Below are positions 43,354 to 52,700 of a stretch of 57,966 nucleotides of DNA, one piece after another; the first letter of the stretch is position 1; each line of letters starts with the position of its first letter. A program made the position numbers and the translations under genes. This stretch comes from Prevotella sp. GTDB taxonomy: Bacteria; Bacteroidota; Bacteroidia; Bacteroidales; Bacteroidaceae. The stretch is taken from the NCBI GenBank assembly GCA_017557405.1, contig JAFYYV010000050.1, forward strand, positions 1 to 57,966. Reading direction: 5' to 3'. The notes under the pieces are model-generated. The model did not search any database and was not told where the DNA came from. It saw only the letters and a list, made by a program, of their open reading frames with translations.

Positions 43354-44852
43354 TGATTTTTGAATTGTATGGGTAATGTATATGACCACATTGTCGGCTT
43401 ACCTTCCCAATCACGGGCTGGTGACCAATGGGGCATCTCTTTCACAATCTGAGTGGCGGCACGGTCTATCTCTTCGTTCACGCTGCTGCGTACCTCAACC
43501 TCTCTGATTGATCCATCAAGAAAAACCTTAAAGCGCACATAGACAATTTCATCTGTAGGCATAATACCTGATTGTAAGGCTGCATTCACGTGTTCCCTCA
43601 GATAGTCACGCAAGGCTGATGCACCGCCCGGGAATGCGGGGAGTTGTCCTTGGACGCCTAATTGATAATACGCACTCGGCAACTCTCTACCATGAGGTTT
43701 TTCTTCTTTTGTTTCTGATTCTGGTTCGGTTGGTGAATCCGTTATTACCTTTTCCTCCTGTGGTTCCACCTTTTTCTCGAGTTCTATCTTTGTATCAGGT
43801 TCTTCTGTCCGAAGCATTTCAGGTTGTACCAATTCTTCGATATCTTCCACTTTCTCTACTGCCATTTCCACCACCTCCTTCAGTTTTGGTGTAGCGAAGG
43901 CCATAAGCGCAAATGCACTCAGCGGTAGGAGATAGAAGGCTTTCAAGGCAACCCATCGTCGAGATGGCTGGCGGTACATCATCTTGAACCTTCGTTTGAT
44001 AGGGCTTTGGTTCAAGGCATTCACCACAGGTTGTAGTCTTGTGCTAGTTGCTTTACGAATCAAGAACAACTGATAATCTTCATCTTTGATGCCAGTGGAG
44101 AGTACACGCTGGTCAGCCTGATATTCGTGGACGTCGCGCAGGTCTTGGCGCAGCATCCAAGCAAAGGGCACACACCACAGCATGCGGCAGGTCAGTTCGC
44201 AGAGCAACATGTCCCAGGAGTGGCCAAGACGGATGTGGGATAGTTCATGCTGGATGATGGGCCGTACGTCCACATCAGCAGGATTGAGTATCATCCATCG
44301 CATCCAGCTGCAAGGTGTCTTAATGTCAGGATGCGTGATGGCATGCACATGTTTGGGCAAACCTTCTATCTTGACCCTCTTGCCCTGATGGATGAGCCTG
44401 ATAAGCATCGCCAACGACCAGAAGTAGCGAAGCCAGGCGATGAACATACCAAAGACATATATTTCAATAAGGAGAAGAAGCGTCATGGCCCAATTCCATT
44501 TGCTATGACCGAGCAGGAAATGGTCAATGCTTACAGGCGTGTTGGTAATTCTGCTTATGTTTCGGGCGTATTCTGCCTCCGCATCGCTTGCCCAGTAGTC
44601 GCCCTCCTTCTTTACAATGCGTTCTTCAGCGAGAATGCGCGATTCCAGTATCTCGCGCCCTTGCGTCACGTAGTTGGGCGTCCTAGTTTCCAACTGAACA
44701 ACGGGAAGAACCATACTGCCCAATAATATAACCAACAACACCAAACGATTCATGCCATGAAGCGTCTCGCGCTTTAGCAACAAGCCAAAAAGCGAATAGA
44801 GCAATGTCAGACAGACGGCCCACCTAATTATATAAATGATGAATGCTGCCAT
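43350..44852 (-). CDS. BlaR1-type M56 metallopeptidase fused to a TonB C-terminal domain
   Basis: A 500-residue membrane sensor-protease. It has N-terminal transmembrane helices (WAVCLTLLYSLFGLLL and LVLLVILLGSMVLP; another pair near residues 115-160), then the M56 zinc site QHELSHIRLGH. A further helix (FYLLPLSAFALMAFA), an acidic proline/glutamate-rich linker and a periplasmic TonB_C-like domain (AFPGGASALRDYLREHVN ... VRFKVFLDGSIREVEV) follow. This M56-TonB arrangement is common in Bacteroidota and lacks the penicillin-binding sensor of staphylococcal BlaR1. It presumably inactivates the BlaI-like repressor encoded 3 bases upstream. Confidence 0.9.
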   Translation of the reverse strand: MAAFIIYIIRWAVCLTLLYSLFGLLLKRETLHGMNRLVLLVILLGSMVLPVVQLETRTPNYVTQGREILESRILAEERIVKKEGDYWASDAEAEYARNISRITNTPVSIDHFLLGHSKWNWAMTLLLLIEIYVFGMFIAWLRYFWSLAMLIRLIHQGKRVKIEGLPKHVHAITHPDIKTPCSWMRWMILNPADVDVRPIIQHELSHIRLGHSWDMLLCELTCRMLWCVPFAWMLRQDLRDVHEYQADQRVLSTGIKDEDYQLFLIRKATSTRLQPVVNALNQSPIKRRFKMMYRQPSRRWVALKAFYLLPLSAFALMAFATPKLKEVVEMAVEKVEDIEELVQPEMLRTEEPDTKIELEKKVEPQEEKVITDSPTEPESETKEEKPHGRELPSAYYQLGVQGQLPAFPGGASALRDYLREHVNAALQSGIMPTDEIVYVRFKVFLDGSIREVEVRSSVNEEIDRAATQIVKEMPHWSPARDWEGKPTMWSYTLPIQFKNQ

Positions 44853-44855
44853 TGC

Positions 44856-45221
44856 TTATACGTGTTTGTTTTCTTTCAGTTCCTTCAAGAAGTCCAGCAG
44901 TTCCTCCTCGCTTACTTTCTCGTCGGCCACGAGCGAGGAAACCAATTCAATGTACGAGTGCTTGAAATAGCGGTCGACGAATCCACCTAATTTCCTACGG
45001 CCGTAATCATCTTTGCTCACTATTGGTTCATAGATGTAGCCGCGGCCGACAGACTTGTGCGTTAGGAAATGCTTGCGTTCCAAAGACTGGAACATGGTGG
45101 CTATGGTATTGATATGCGGCTGAGGTTCGGGGTAGCGTGCCTGCACATCTTTTGGAGCACAAGGGCCTATCTCCCAAATCTGCTCCATCACTTCCTCTTC
45201 TTTGGTCGTTAGTTTGTTCAT
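44856..45221 (-). CDS. BlaI/MecI/CopY family transcriptional repressor
   Basis: A 121-residue winged-helix repressor; the start MNKLTTKEEEVMEQIW follows a good promoter, whereas an upstream start at 45281 would span it. The wing segment HINTIATMFQSLERKHFLTHKSVGRGYIYEP and the dimerising C terminus (LVSSLVADEKVSEEELLDFLKEL) are typical. It is first in the operon with the M56 sensor and the unknown exported protein, so it likely represses its own operon until cleaved. Confidence 0.93.
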   Translation of the reverse strand: MNKLTTKEEEVMEQIWEIGPCAPKDVQARYPEPQPHINTIATMFQSLERKHFLTHKSVGRGYIYEPIVSKDDYGRRKLGGFVDRYFKHSYIELVSSLVADEKVSEEELLDFLKELKENKHV

Positions 45222-45251
45222 ACTTTCAACGTGTTTTTTAGTTCGATACGG

Positions 45252-45282
45252 CAAAGATAGTTTTTTACTAGATAACTTCAAA
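45252..45282 (-). promoter_or_regulatory. Promoter of the blaI-like operon
   Basis: On the minus strand TTTG (45282-45279), a 19-base spacer and TATCTTTG (45259-45252), 30 bases before the ATG. Confidence 0.75.
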
Positions 45283-45376
45283 ACATTACCTTAGCTATTT
45301 AAACTATTTTTACCGTTGAATTGAAAAAAGTATGTCTAAAGTGTTTTTCTTCTTAACAAACTGTACTAAGGCGGTT

Positions 45377-46186
45377 TTAAATCTCGATGGTCGTCCCGCA
45401 ACTGAAGGGGTGGAGCTGCTGGCCCATGATAGTTTTGAGGGTTGCAAAGACTTTGTCGCCCGTGCAATGGCTGGTGTGGAATTGTGTGTCGGGATGGTTT
45501 TCGATGAGTCTCTGTGCGAGGGCAATGAGTTCTTGTGTTGAACCTTGCTCGGTCAGTTCGGCATCATCGAGGAGATGGAAGCCGCCGATGACCGTGTGGA
45601 CGGGGTAGGGGCAGGCGGCGAGGATGTTCTCCAATCCACTGTGGGCACAGCCCGTGAAGAGCAGCCCGTCGACGTAGAGAGCTAGTTCGTGGCGGAAATC
45701 ATCGTTCACGAAGTCGCCTTCGGCGGTTTGCACGAACAGGTGTTGGTTTCCTTTCGGCATCGGATGGTTCTGGGGTATGCGGGCGATGACGTGAAGGTCA
45801 TCGGCGATGTTGCAAGTATGATTGATCATCAGCAGCCGATGTTGCAAGTCAGAGGGCCAGTGGGGCGTGATGCTATGCAGGTATTTTCTCTTCGAATAGA
45901 ACCTTCCGCTGATGGCATCGGGCGAGACGATGACTTTGGCTTTGTTGTTGATCTTCATCAGGTGTCTCAACCCTCCTGCATGGTCGCTGTGCCCGTGGGA
46001 GATGAACACATAGTCGACCGTACTGAGGTCGATGTCCAGCCGTTCAGCATTGCGGATGAACACATCGCTGGCGCCCGTGTCGAGCAACAGGCGATGATGC
46101 TCGGTCTCAAGTAGTATTGACAAACCATGCTCGGTCTCGAGTCGGTTGTCGTTGGTTCGGTTGTCGGAGAGTACGGTCAGTTTCAT
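45377..46186 (-). CDS. Metallo-beta-lactamase-fold hydrolase
   Basis: A 269-residue protein with the zinc motif ISHGHSDHAGG and a late histidine in FTGCAHSGLENIL. This belongs to the group annotated as 7,8-dihydropterin-6-yl-methyl-4-aminobenzene phosphate synthase-like proteins. No signal peptide. It starts 4 bases after the esterase gene stop, so the two are co-transcribed. The substrate is unknown; it is not a true beta-lactamase by motif. Confidence 0.85.
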   Translation of the reverse strand: MKLTVLSDNRTNDNRLETEHGLSILLETEHHRLLLDTGASDVFIRNAERLDIDLSTVDYVFISHGHSDHAGGLRHLMKINNKAKVIVSPDAISGRFYSKRKYLHSITPHWPSDLQHRLLMINHTCNIADDLHVIARIPQNHPMPKGNQHLFVQTAEGDFVNDDFRHELALYVDGLLFTGCAHSGLENILAACPYPVHTVIGGFHLLDDAELTEQGSTQELIALAQRLIENHPDTQFHTSHCTGDKVFATLKTIMGQQLHPFSCGTTIEI

Positions 46187-46190
46187 GTTG

Positions 46191-47729
46191 TTATTGATTC
46201 ATACCGTTTTGTTGGCGCACGAACTTCATGAAGCCATCGATGACGCTTATTCTCTCTTTATTGGGCAGGGCAATCAACGAGGCACCATCCTTGAACTGCA
46301 TCACCGTTGGCTTGCCCTCGTCGAACACGGGCCATTTAGGAAGATTCTTTCCGTTGGGGTCCATTGTCTTGGCGAAGTTCACCCAGTATTGTTGCATCAA
46401 GTCGCTCACCTTCTTCTCTTGCGGATACTTCTGAGCCTCATTGTCAAACTCGCCTTTCAGATAAAGCATGTCATCGGCATGGGCAGCACCACGGCGATTG
46501 CCTTGTGCATAGACGGTGCGTTCAGAATTCTGTGCCAGGTAAGCCACGTAAACAGGACTCTTGCCCGTTTGCTTCTGCAGGGTAGCCCATGCGTAGGCAG
46601 GCCATCCGAAACCCACATCGCGCATGAGGTCGCGCAGACTGAAAAGACGCTCTTCGGCAGTGTTGCCCGGGTAGAGAGCTTTGGCTTTTTCGCCCCATTC
46701 TCCAGGCAGTTGGCTCATCTGCTGCTGGTACATCTCTTCGCTGACTGTTTCGAAAGAAACGGCACCCTCGTCGCTATTGTGCATAATCAGCACGGGCACG
46801 TCGTTGTAGTTACCTTTCTGGTAGAGGCTATAGATGGGTTCGGGGGTTACATAGCCATCGACGATGGGCGTACAGGCTGGGAAGTATACACCGTTGCCTG
46901 TGAGTTCTTTGGTGTCCATTTGGCGCATCTCCTCGATGGAGTTCTTTTTCAGTTGGCTCATGAACATCTGCCCCAGCATTTGTGCTTGTTCTTGATTGAT
47001 TACTCCTGTGGGCGACAAGAAGGCACCGCTTTGGCTGATGCAGGCGCGGAAAAGTCCTTTTGCCAATGGCGATGCACAGAGGATGTGGCAACTCATGGCT
47101 CCTGCCGACTCACCGAAGATGGTGACCTTTGAGGGATCGCCACCAAAGTTCTTAATGTTGCGTTGTACCCATTGCAGAGCGAATATCTGGTCGAGGATTC
47201 CATAGTTGCCAGAGTGCCCTTCGGGAGACTCTTTGGCAAGTTCGGCATGTGCCAGGAAGCCCAGCGAACCAGCACGATATTCGATGGACACGGCAACAAC
47301 TCCTTTGCGTGCGAGACTCTGCCATAGGTCGCCACCATAATGCTCTGTCTGGAATCCGCCTCCATGAATGAACACCATCACGGGAAGGGCATCGTTGACT
47401 GTCTTGGCAGGCGTAGTGACACTCAGATACAAGCAGTCTTCGCTCATCATATCGTATTTCACATAGCTTTTTTCGGGTTGTGGGGGCCATTTGGCCACAT
47501 CCTCCGCTTTCAGCACACCCTTCCAAGGTTTGGCGGGTTGTGGTGCCTTCCATCGCAAGTCGCCCACCGGCGCTGCCGCATAGGGAATGGCTTTGTATAC
47601 GGCAAGGTCGGTTCCATCGGGAGTTCCCTCCAGATCACCTGTTTCCACATGGGTTTTCAACAATGGCTGAGCCTCGACAGCCGACATGGCCAAAAGGCCG
47701 CAGACTAACATGAATAGTTGTTTCTTCAT
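46191..47729 (-). CDS. Exported carboxylesterase (type B, PnbA-like)
   Basis: A 512-residue alpha/beta hydrolase with a signal peptide (MKKQLFMLVCGLLAMSAVEAQ). It has the oxyanion-hole segment FIHGGGFQTEHYGG, nucleophile elbow FGESAGAMSC with the catalytic serine, an acidic residue near HNSDEGAVSFE and a histidine near GAAHADDM. It resembles para-nitrobenzyl esterases. It probably acts on ester-linked groups in the periplasm or outside. It is the first of a two-gene unit with the metallo-hydrolase. Confidence 0.9.
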   Translation of the reverse strand: MKKQLFMLVCGLLAMSAVEAQPLLKTHVETGDLEGTPDGTDLAVYKAIPYAAAPVGDLRWKAPQPAKPWKGVLKAEDVAKWPPQPEKSYVKYDMMSEDCLYLSVTTPAKTVNDALPVMVFIHGGGFQTEHYGGDLWQSLARKGVVAVSIEYRAGSLGFLAHAELAKESPEGHSGNYGILDQIFALQWVQRNIKNFGGDPSKVTIFGESAGAMSCHILCASPLAKGLFRACISQSGAFLSPTGVINQEQAQMLGQMFMSQLKKNSIEEMRQMDTKELTGNGVYFPACTPIVDGYVTPEPIYSLYQKGNYNDVPVLIMHNSDEGAVSFETVSEEMYQQQMSQLPGEWGEKAKALYPGNTAEERLFSLRDLMRDVGFGWPAYAWATLQKQTGKSPVYVAYLAQNSERTVYAQGNRRGAAHADDMLYLKGEFDNEAQKYPQEKKVSDLMQQYWVNFAKTMDPNGKNLPKWPVFDEGKPTVMQFKDGASLIALPNKERISVIDGFMKFVRQQNGMNQ

Positions 47730-47762
47730 CCTGATAAAATGTTAGAGTTTCAAATCACAAGG

Positions 47763-47770
47763 CAAAGATA
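47763..47770 (-). promoter_or_regulatory. -7 box of the esterase gene
   Basis: TATCTTTG on the minus strand, 33 bases before the ATG at 47729. Confidence 0.6.
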
Positions 47771-47799
47771 ATGATAATTTGGTAAAAGAAAGGCTTTTA

Positions 47800-47876
47800 G
47801 AAATATAAAGATAATAGATAAAAGATAAAAGATACAAAAAAGCGGAGCCCTATTTAGATATAAAGATAATAGATAT
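47800..47876. repeat. Intergenic AGATAATAGATAAAAGATA word repeats
   Basis: Iterated ATAAAGATAATAGATA and AAAAGATAAAAGATA words, twice within 80 bases. Similar words occur at 16580-16620 and 36682-36706. They probably expand by slippage or recombination. Confidence 0.6.
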
Positions 47877-47911
47877 GAAAACGCCCTGCTACTCGATGGA
47901 GTGGCAAGGCG
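47877..47911 (-). terminator. Terminator of ddh
   Basis: On the minus strand a 13-pair stem (CGCCTTGCCACTC with GAGTAGCAGGGCG, one mismatch and one G-T pair) around a CATC loop, followed by TTTTCAT. Confidence 0.75.
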
Positions 47912-47940
47912 AATTTATTTAATTTATTGTTTCGTTCCGA

Positions 47941-48840
47941 TTACACCAGATGGCTGATGAGTTCTTCGCGGTCGCCGGCCAGCAGGTCGATGACGGGAAT
48001 CTCAATCATGGTGTAGCAACCGGGTTGCTGACGCATGGAGGCGCGTGCCACGTTCACAAGCACCTGACCAGTCAGGGCGGGGTTGTTGATCGACATGTTG
48101 AACTCGAGGCGCTGGTTCTGCGTCTTTCCGCTGACACCCTTGCGCACGAGGTTCACACCGTGTCCCATATCGCGCACATCATCGACGGAATCAACGGCAA
48201 ATACGTGGGTCTCGTCGTTGGCGAAGTAGGGGTCGGCCTTGATGGCAGCTGTGACCTCTTCGAGCTTTGCGCCTTCCTCGAGTTCCACATAAACCATGCG
48301 ACGATGGATTCCTTCACCGAGGGGGATGGTCATCGAGAGCGCATTCTTCACACCGGCTTTTGAGCGTACGCAGACGCTATGTCCCATCGACATTCCAGGA
48401 CCGAAGTTGGTGTAGGAGAGTCCTTTGGGGGCGAGGCTCTGCATGAGGGTGCGCACCACGCTGTCGGAACCTGGGTCCCAACCGGCTGCAATCACGCTGA
48501 CAGCCTTCGACTCGCGGCAGATGGGGTCGAGAGCGCGGCGATAGTCGAGGATGCTGGTGTGGATGTCGAACGAATCGACAGTGTTGATGCCCAGGGGCAG
48601 TATCTTTTTGGCGTATTCCTCGCAAGAGCGGGTGGGTGTTGCCAGGATGGCCACGTCAACGTCTTTCAACTCGGTGATGTCTTTCACCACTTCGTATCCA
48701 GCCAGTTCAGCTGGCTTGTTCTCGGCGCCGTTGCGGCGTACGATGCCTGCCACTTCGAAATCGGCTGCAGCCTCGAGGGCCTCCAGCGCATAGCGTCCGA
48801 TGTTGCCGTAACCTACTACGGCTGCTCTGATCTTCTTCAT
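47941..48840 (-). CDS. ddh: meso-Diaminopimelate D-dehydrogenase
   Basis: A 299-residue NADPH enzyme that makes meso-diaminopimelate from tetrahydrodipicolinate in one step, for lysine and peptidoglycan. It has the Rossmann motif AAVVGYGNIGRYALEAL, then the family segments DSFDIHTSI, GWDPGSDSVVRTL and the substrate-site FGPGMSMGHSV. Length matches the family exactly. It is monocistronic, with its own promoter and terminator. Confidence 0.94.
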   Translation of the reverse strand: MKKIRAAVVGYGNIGRYALEALEAAADFEVAGIVRRNGAENKPAELAGYEVVKDITELKDVDVAILATPTRSCEEYAKKILPLGINTVDSFDIHTSILDYRRALDPICRESKAVSVIAAGWDPGSDSVVRTLMQSLAPKGLSYTNFGPGMSMGHSVCVRSKAGVKNALSMTIPLGEGIHRRMVYVELEEGAKLEEVTAAIKADPYFANDETHVFAVDSVDDVRDMGHGVNLVRKGVSGKTQNQRLEFNMSINNPALTGQVLVNVARASMRQQPGCYTMIEIPVIDLLAGDREELISHLV

Positions 48841-48883
48841 ACTTGGTTTTTGTCGTTTTGTTGGTTATTCGTAAAATTTGTTG

Positions 48884-48891
48884 CAAAATTA
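48884..48891 (-). promoter_or_regulatory. -7 box of ddh
   Basis: TAATTTTG on the minus strand, 43 bases before the ATG at 48840. Confidence 0.5.
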
Positions 48892-49112
48892 CACTTTTTC
48901 CGCGAAATCGCTTACTTTTTGTTCACTTTTTTGCGGTTTGTGGTAGATTTTTGTTGTAAATCAAGAGTCGCGTTCTTCCGCAACCCCCGTATTTGCTACT
49001 TTTTTCAATGTTTATGCAATAATTCACGAGGGACAACGTTATAAGTAATGTATATATACGAAACGCTTTTTCAACCGTTTTGGTTGTGGGGCGGCAGAAA
49101 AAATTAGTTTGT

Positions 49113-49727
49113 ATGATAGAATACATTAAAGGCGAGTTGACAGAGCTCTCGCCTGCGCAAGCCATTGTCGAGGCTCGCGGGGTGGGGTATGCGCTCCAGA
49201 TTTCGCTCAACACTTACAGCGCCATTCAAGGGCAGCACGATGTGAAACTCTATGTTGACGAGGCGATTATCACGGGCGGCCGTGATGATTCGTTCACGCT
49301 CTACGGATTTGCTACGAAACAGGAACGCGAGCTCTACCGACTGCTCATCACGGTGAGCGGGGTGGGGGCCAACACGGCGCGGATGATTCTCTCGAGTCTT
49401 TCGCCGTCAGAGTTGTGCAACGTCATTGCTAATGGCGACGAACGCATCCTGAAAGGTGTGAAGGGCATCGGCTTGAAGACCGCCCAGCGCATCATTGTCG
49501 ACCTGTGCGACAAGGTGATGACTAGTGGTATCGCCACCGAGTTGCACGTCAGTAAGCAACCTTCGGAGTCGGTGAGTTCGCCCGTGAAAGACGAAGCTGT
49601 GTCGGCACTCACAATGCTCGGCTTCTCGCCCGCACCCAGTGCGAAGGTGGTGATTGCCATCCTGAAGGAGCAACCCACGTTGCCCGTCGAGCAGGTGGTG
49701 AAGTTGGCGTTGAAGCAAATCAAGTAG
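49113..49727 (+). CDS. ruvA: Holliday junction branch migration protein RuvA
   Basis: A 204-residue DNA-binding subunit that holds Holliday junctions for the RuvB motor. The start [14 protein letters not shown] is the family start; a longer reading from 49080 adds a non-family leader. The OB-fold domain, the helix-hairpin-helix pair ([16 protein letters not shown] and [19 protein letters not shown]) and the C-terminal RuvB-binding helices ([11 protein letters not shown] ...) are all present. It is followed by sprA after 27 bases, an arrangement seen in other Bacteroidota. Confidence 0.95.
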   Translation: MIEYIKGELTELSPAQAIVEARGVGYALQISLNTYSAIQGQHDVKLYVDEAIITGGRDDSFTLYGFATKQERELYRLLITVSGVGANTARMILSSLSPSELCNVIANGDERILKGVKGIGLKTAQRIIVDLCDKVMTSGIATELHVSKQPSESVSSPVKDEAVSALTMLGFSPAPSAKVVIAILKEQPTLPVEQVVKLALKQIK

Positions 49728-49754
49728 TAAAGGAAATACAGGAATCAAACAGGA

Positions 49755-52700
49755 ATGAAGCGAGGTTCACGGACATACGTTGTCATGCTTGTGTTGCTGG
49801 TCATCAGTTTGGCTGGCTACGCTGTGTCTGTGCCTTATTTCCAAGACGACCCTCGGCGTCAGCAACGTCAGCAGCCTACTCCCCAACAACGTGGAAACAC
49901 GAACCAGCAGGGTAACAATCAACAAGGTAACAACCAGCAGGGCAACAACCCCAGACGGCGTGTTGCCAACCAGCAGCAGAACACGGTCATCGAGCAGCCT
50001 ATTTTGGACAACGAAGACTCCATTCCCGACTCTTTGCTGCATCCTCGTTGGCCCATCCAGCGAACCACTCCCATCACGTTCAGCGACCTGCGTCAGAATC
50101 CGATGGACCTGAATCGTCCGGAGAACATGCAGCAGAAGGTGGAATACAACGACACCATCGAGCGCTACGTCATTGGCAACAAGGTGGGAAACACGTGGTT
50201 GGCAGCTCCCATCATGATGACGCCCGAGGAGTATATGAACTACACCACGCAGCAGGAGATGCGCAAGTTCTTCCGTTCGAAGAACGACGAGATCTACCAA
50301 ACGAAGGGCAAGGAGAAGTTCGACTTCACCGACATGCACTTTGAGTTGGGTCCTGCTGAGAAGATATTCGGTCCTGGTGGCGTGCGCATCAAGACGCAGG
50401 GAACCGCCGAGCTGAAGTTCGGAGCCACCATGAAGAACATCGAGAATCCATCTTTGCCAGTTCGAAACCGCAAGACGACCACGATGGACTTCGACGAGAA
50501 GATCAACCTGAGTGTGAACGGACGTGTGGGCGACAAGGTGAACATGAACCTCAACTACAACACCGAGGCCACGATGGACTTCGACTCGCAGAACCTGAAG
50601 TTGAAATACGACGGAAAGGAAGACGAGATTGTCAAGCTTGTGGAAGGTGGAAACGTGTCGTTCCCCTCGAACTCCAGTCTTGTCAAAGGCGCTTCGAGCC
50701 TCTTCGGACTTCGCACCGACCTGCAGTTCGGCAAATTGCAATTGCAATTGGTGGCCTCGCAGAAGAAGTCGGCCACGAAGAGCGTTTCGAGCCGCGGAGG
50801 TGTGCAGTTGACGCCCTTCGAGATAGATGCTGCCAACTACGAGGAGAACCGCCACTTCTTCCTCTCGCAGTTCTTCCGCGACAAATACGACGCGGGCATG
50901 AAGACATTGCCCAACCTCACGACAGGCGTGAAAATCAACCGTTTGGAGGTGTGGGTGACGAACAAGACGGGCAATACCAACAACACGCGTAGCATCATCG
51001 CCCTGACCGACTTGGGAGAAAGTTCACGCATCTCGAATCCTCGTTGGAGTCCGACAGGCGTGCAGGTGCCTTCGAATGATGCGAACAACGAATACCGGGC
51101 GATGGTGAACGACTATGTCAACGCCCGCAATATCGACCAGACTTCGACCGTGCTCGACCAACAAGCCAATCTGACGGGTGGTACCGACTACGAGAAACTG
51201 CAGAGCGCAAGACTCCTGAACTCGTCGGAATACACGGTGAACACCGCGTTGGGATATATCTCGCTGAAGATGTCGTTGCAGACCGACCAGGTATTGGCGG
51301 TCGCCTACGAATACACATACGGCGGACAGACCTATCAGGTGGGTGAGTTCGCCAGCGATGTCACAGATGTCAGTCAGGCGCTCTTCGTGAAGGCGTTGAA
51401 GAACACGTCGAACAATCCTTCGCAAGGCAACTGGGACCTGATGATGAAGAACGTCTATTATCTGGCCACCAATGTCGAGAAGAACAAGTTCCGACTCGAT
51501 GTGAAGTTCCAGAGCGACACCGCGGGCGTTTACATCACCTACTTGCCCGAACCTCAAGTGAAGGACCAGACGCTCATCAAAGTGCTGGGCGCCGACCGAC
51601 TGGACAACAACATGAAAGCCCACCCCAACGGATATTTCGACTTTGTGGAGGGCTACACAGTTTCGAACGGACGCGTGTTCTTCCCCGAGGCTGAGCCATT
51701 CGGACAATATCTGCTCGACTACCTCGTGCAGAAGGGTGTGTCGCGCGATGTGGCGGCAAAATATGCATTCACCGAGCTCTACGACTCCACGAAGACCATC
51801 GCGAAGCAGATAGCCGAGAAAGACAAGTTTGTGCTCATGGGACAGTTCCGTGGCACCTCTGCCAACGTCATCTCCTTGGGCGCCGACAACGTGCCACAAG
51901 GTTCGGTGCATGTCGTTGCGGGTGGTGTGGAGCTCACCGAGGGCTCCGACTATAGCGTCGATTATTCGGCGGGTGAGGTGACAATTCTGAACCAGAGCAT
52001 CCTTGATGCAGAGACGCCCGTCAGCGCCTCCTACGAGAGCAATACCGACTACGGACAGACACGAAAGACGATGTTTGGTGTGAACTGGGCATACGACTTC
52101 TCGAAGAATTTCCAGATGAGCGGTACGCTCCAACATCTGACGGAGCAGGCGCTCACCACGAAGGTCGCTATGGGAGCCGAGCCGCTGAACAACACGTTGT
52201 GGGGCGTGAACCTGAACTGGAAGAAGGAGAGCCAGTGGCTGACCAACATGCTCGACAAGATTCCTTTCCTGCACGTCACACAGCCTTCGAACATCTCGTT
52301 CAACGCCGAGTTCGCACAACTGATAGCCGGCCAGAGTCACGGAACGCAGGACAACGCCTCCTACATCGACGACTTCGAGGACACGAAAAACTCCATCGAT
52401 GTGTCGGCACCAACCACGTGGATGCTCTCCAGCGTACCCACCATGTTCCCCAACTACGACGACAAGACGAGCTTGAAGAGCGGATTCGACCGCTCGCTGT
52501 TGGCTTGGTATAGCATCGACCCGTTGTTCACACGCCGTTCCTCTTCGCTCACGCCTGGACACATCAAGAGCGACCTCGAACAGCTTTCCAACCACTACGT
52601 GCGCGAGGTGTATGTGCGCGAGCTCTTCCCCAACCGAGACCTGAGCAGCTACAGCGGTGCGACAAGCATGCTTTCGGTGCTCAACCTGGCTTATTATCCC

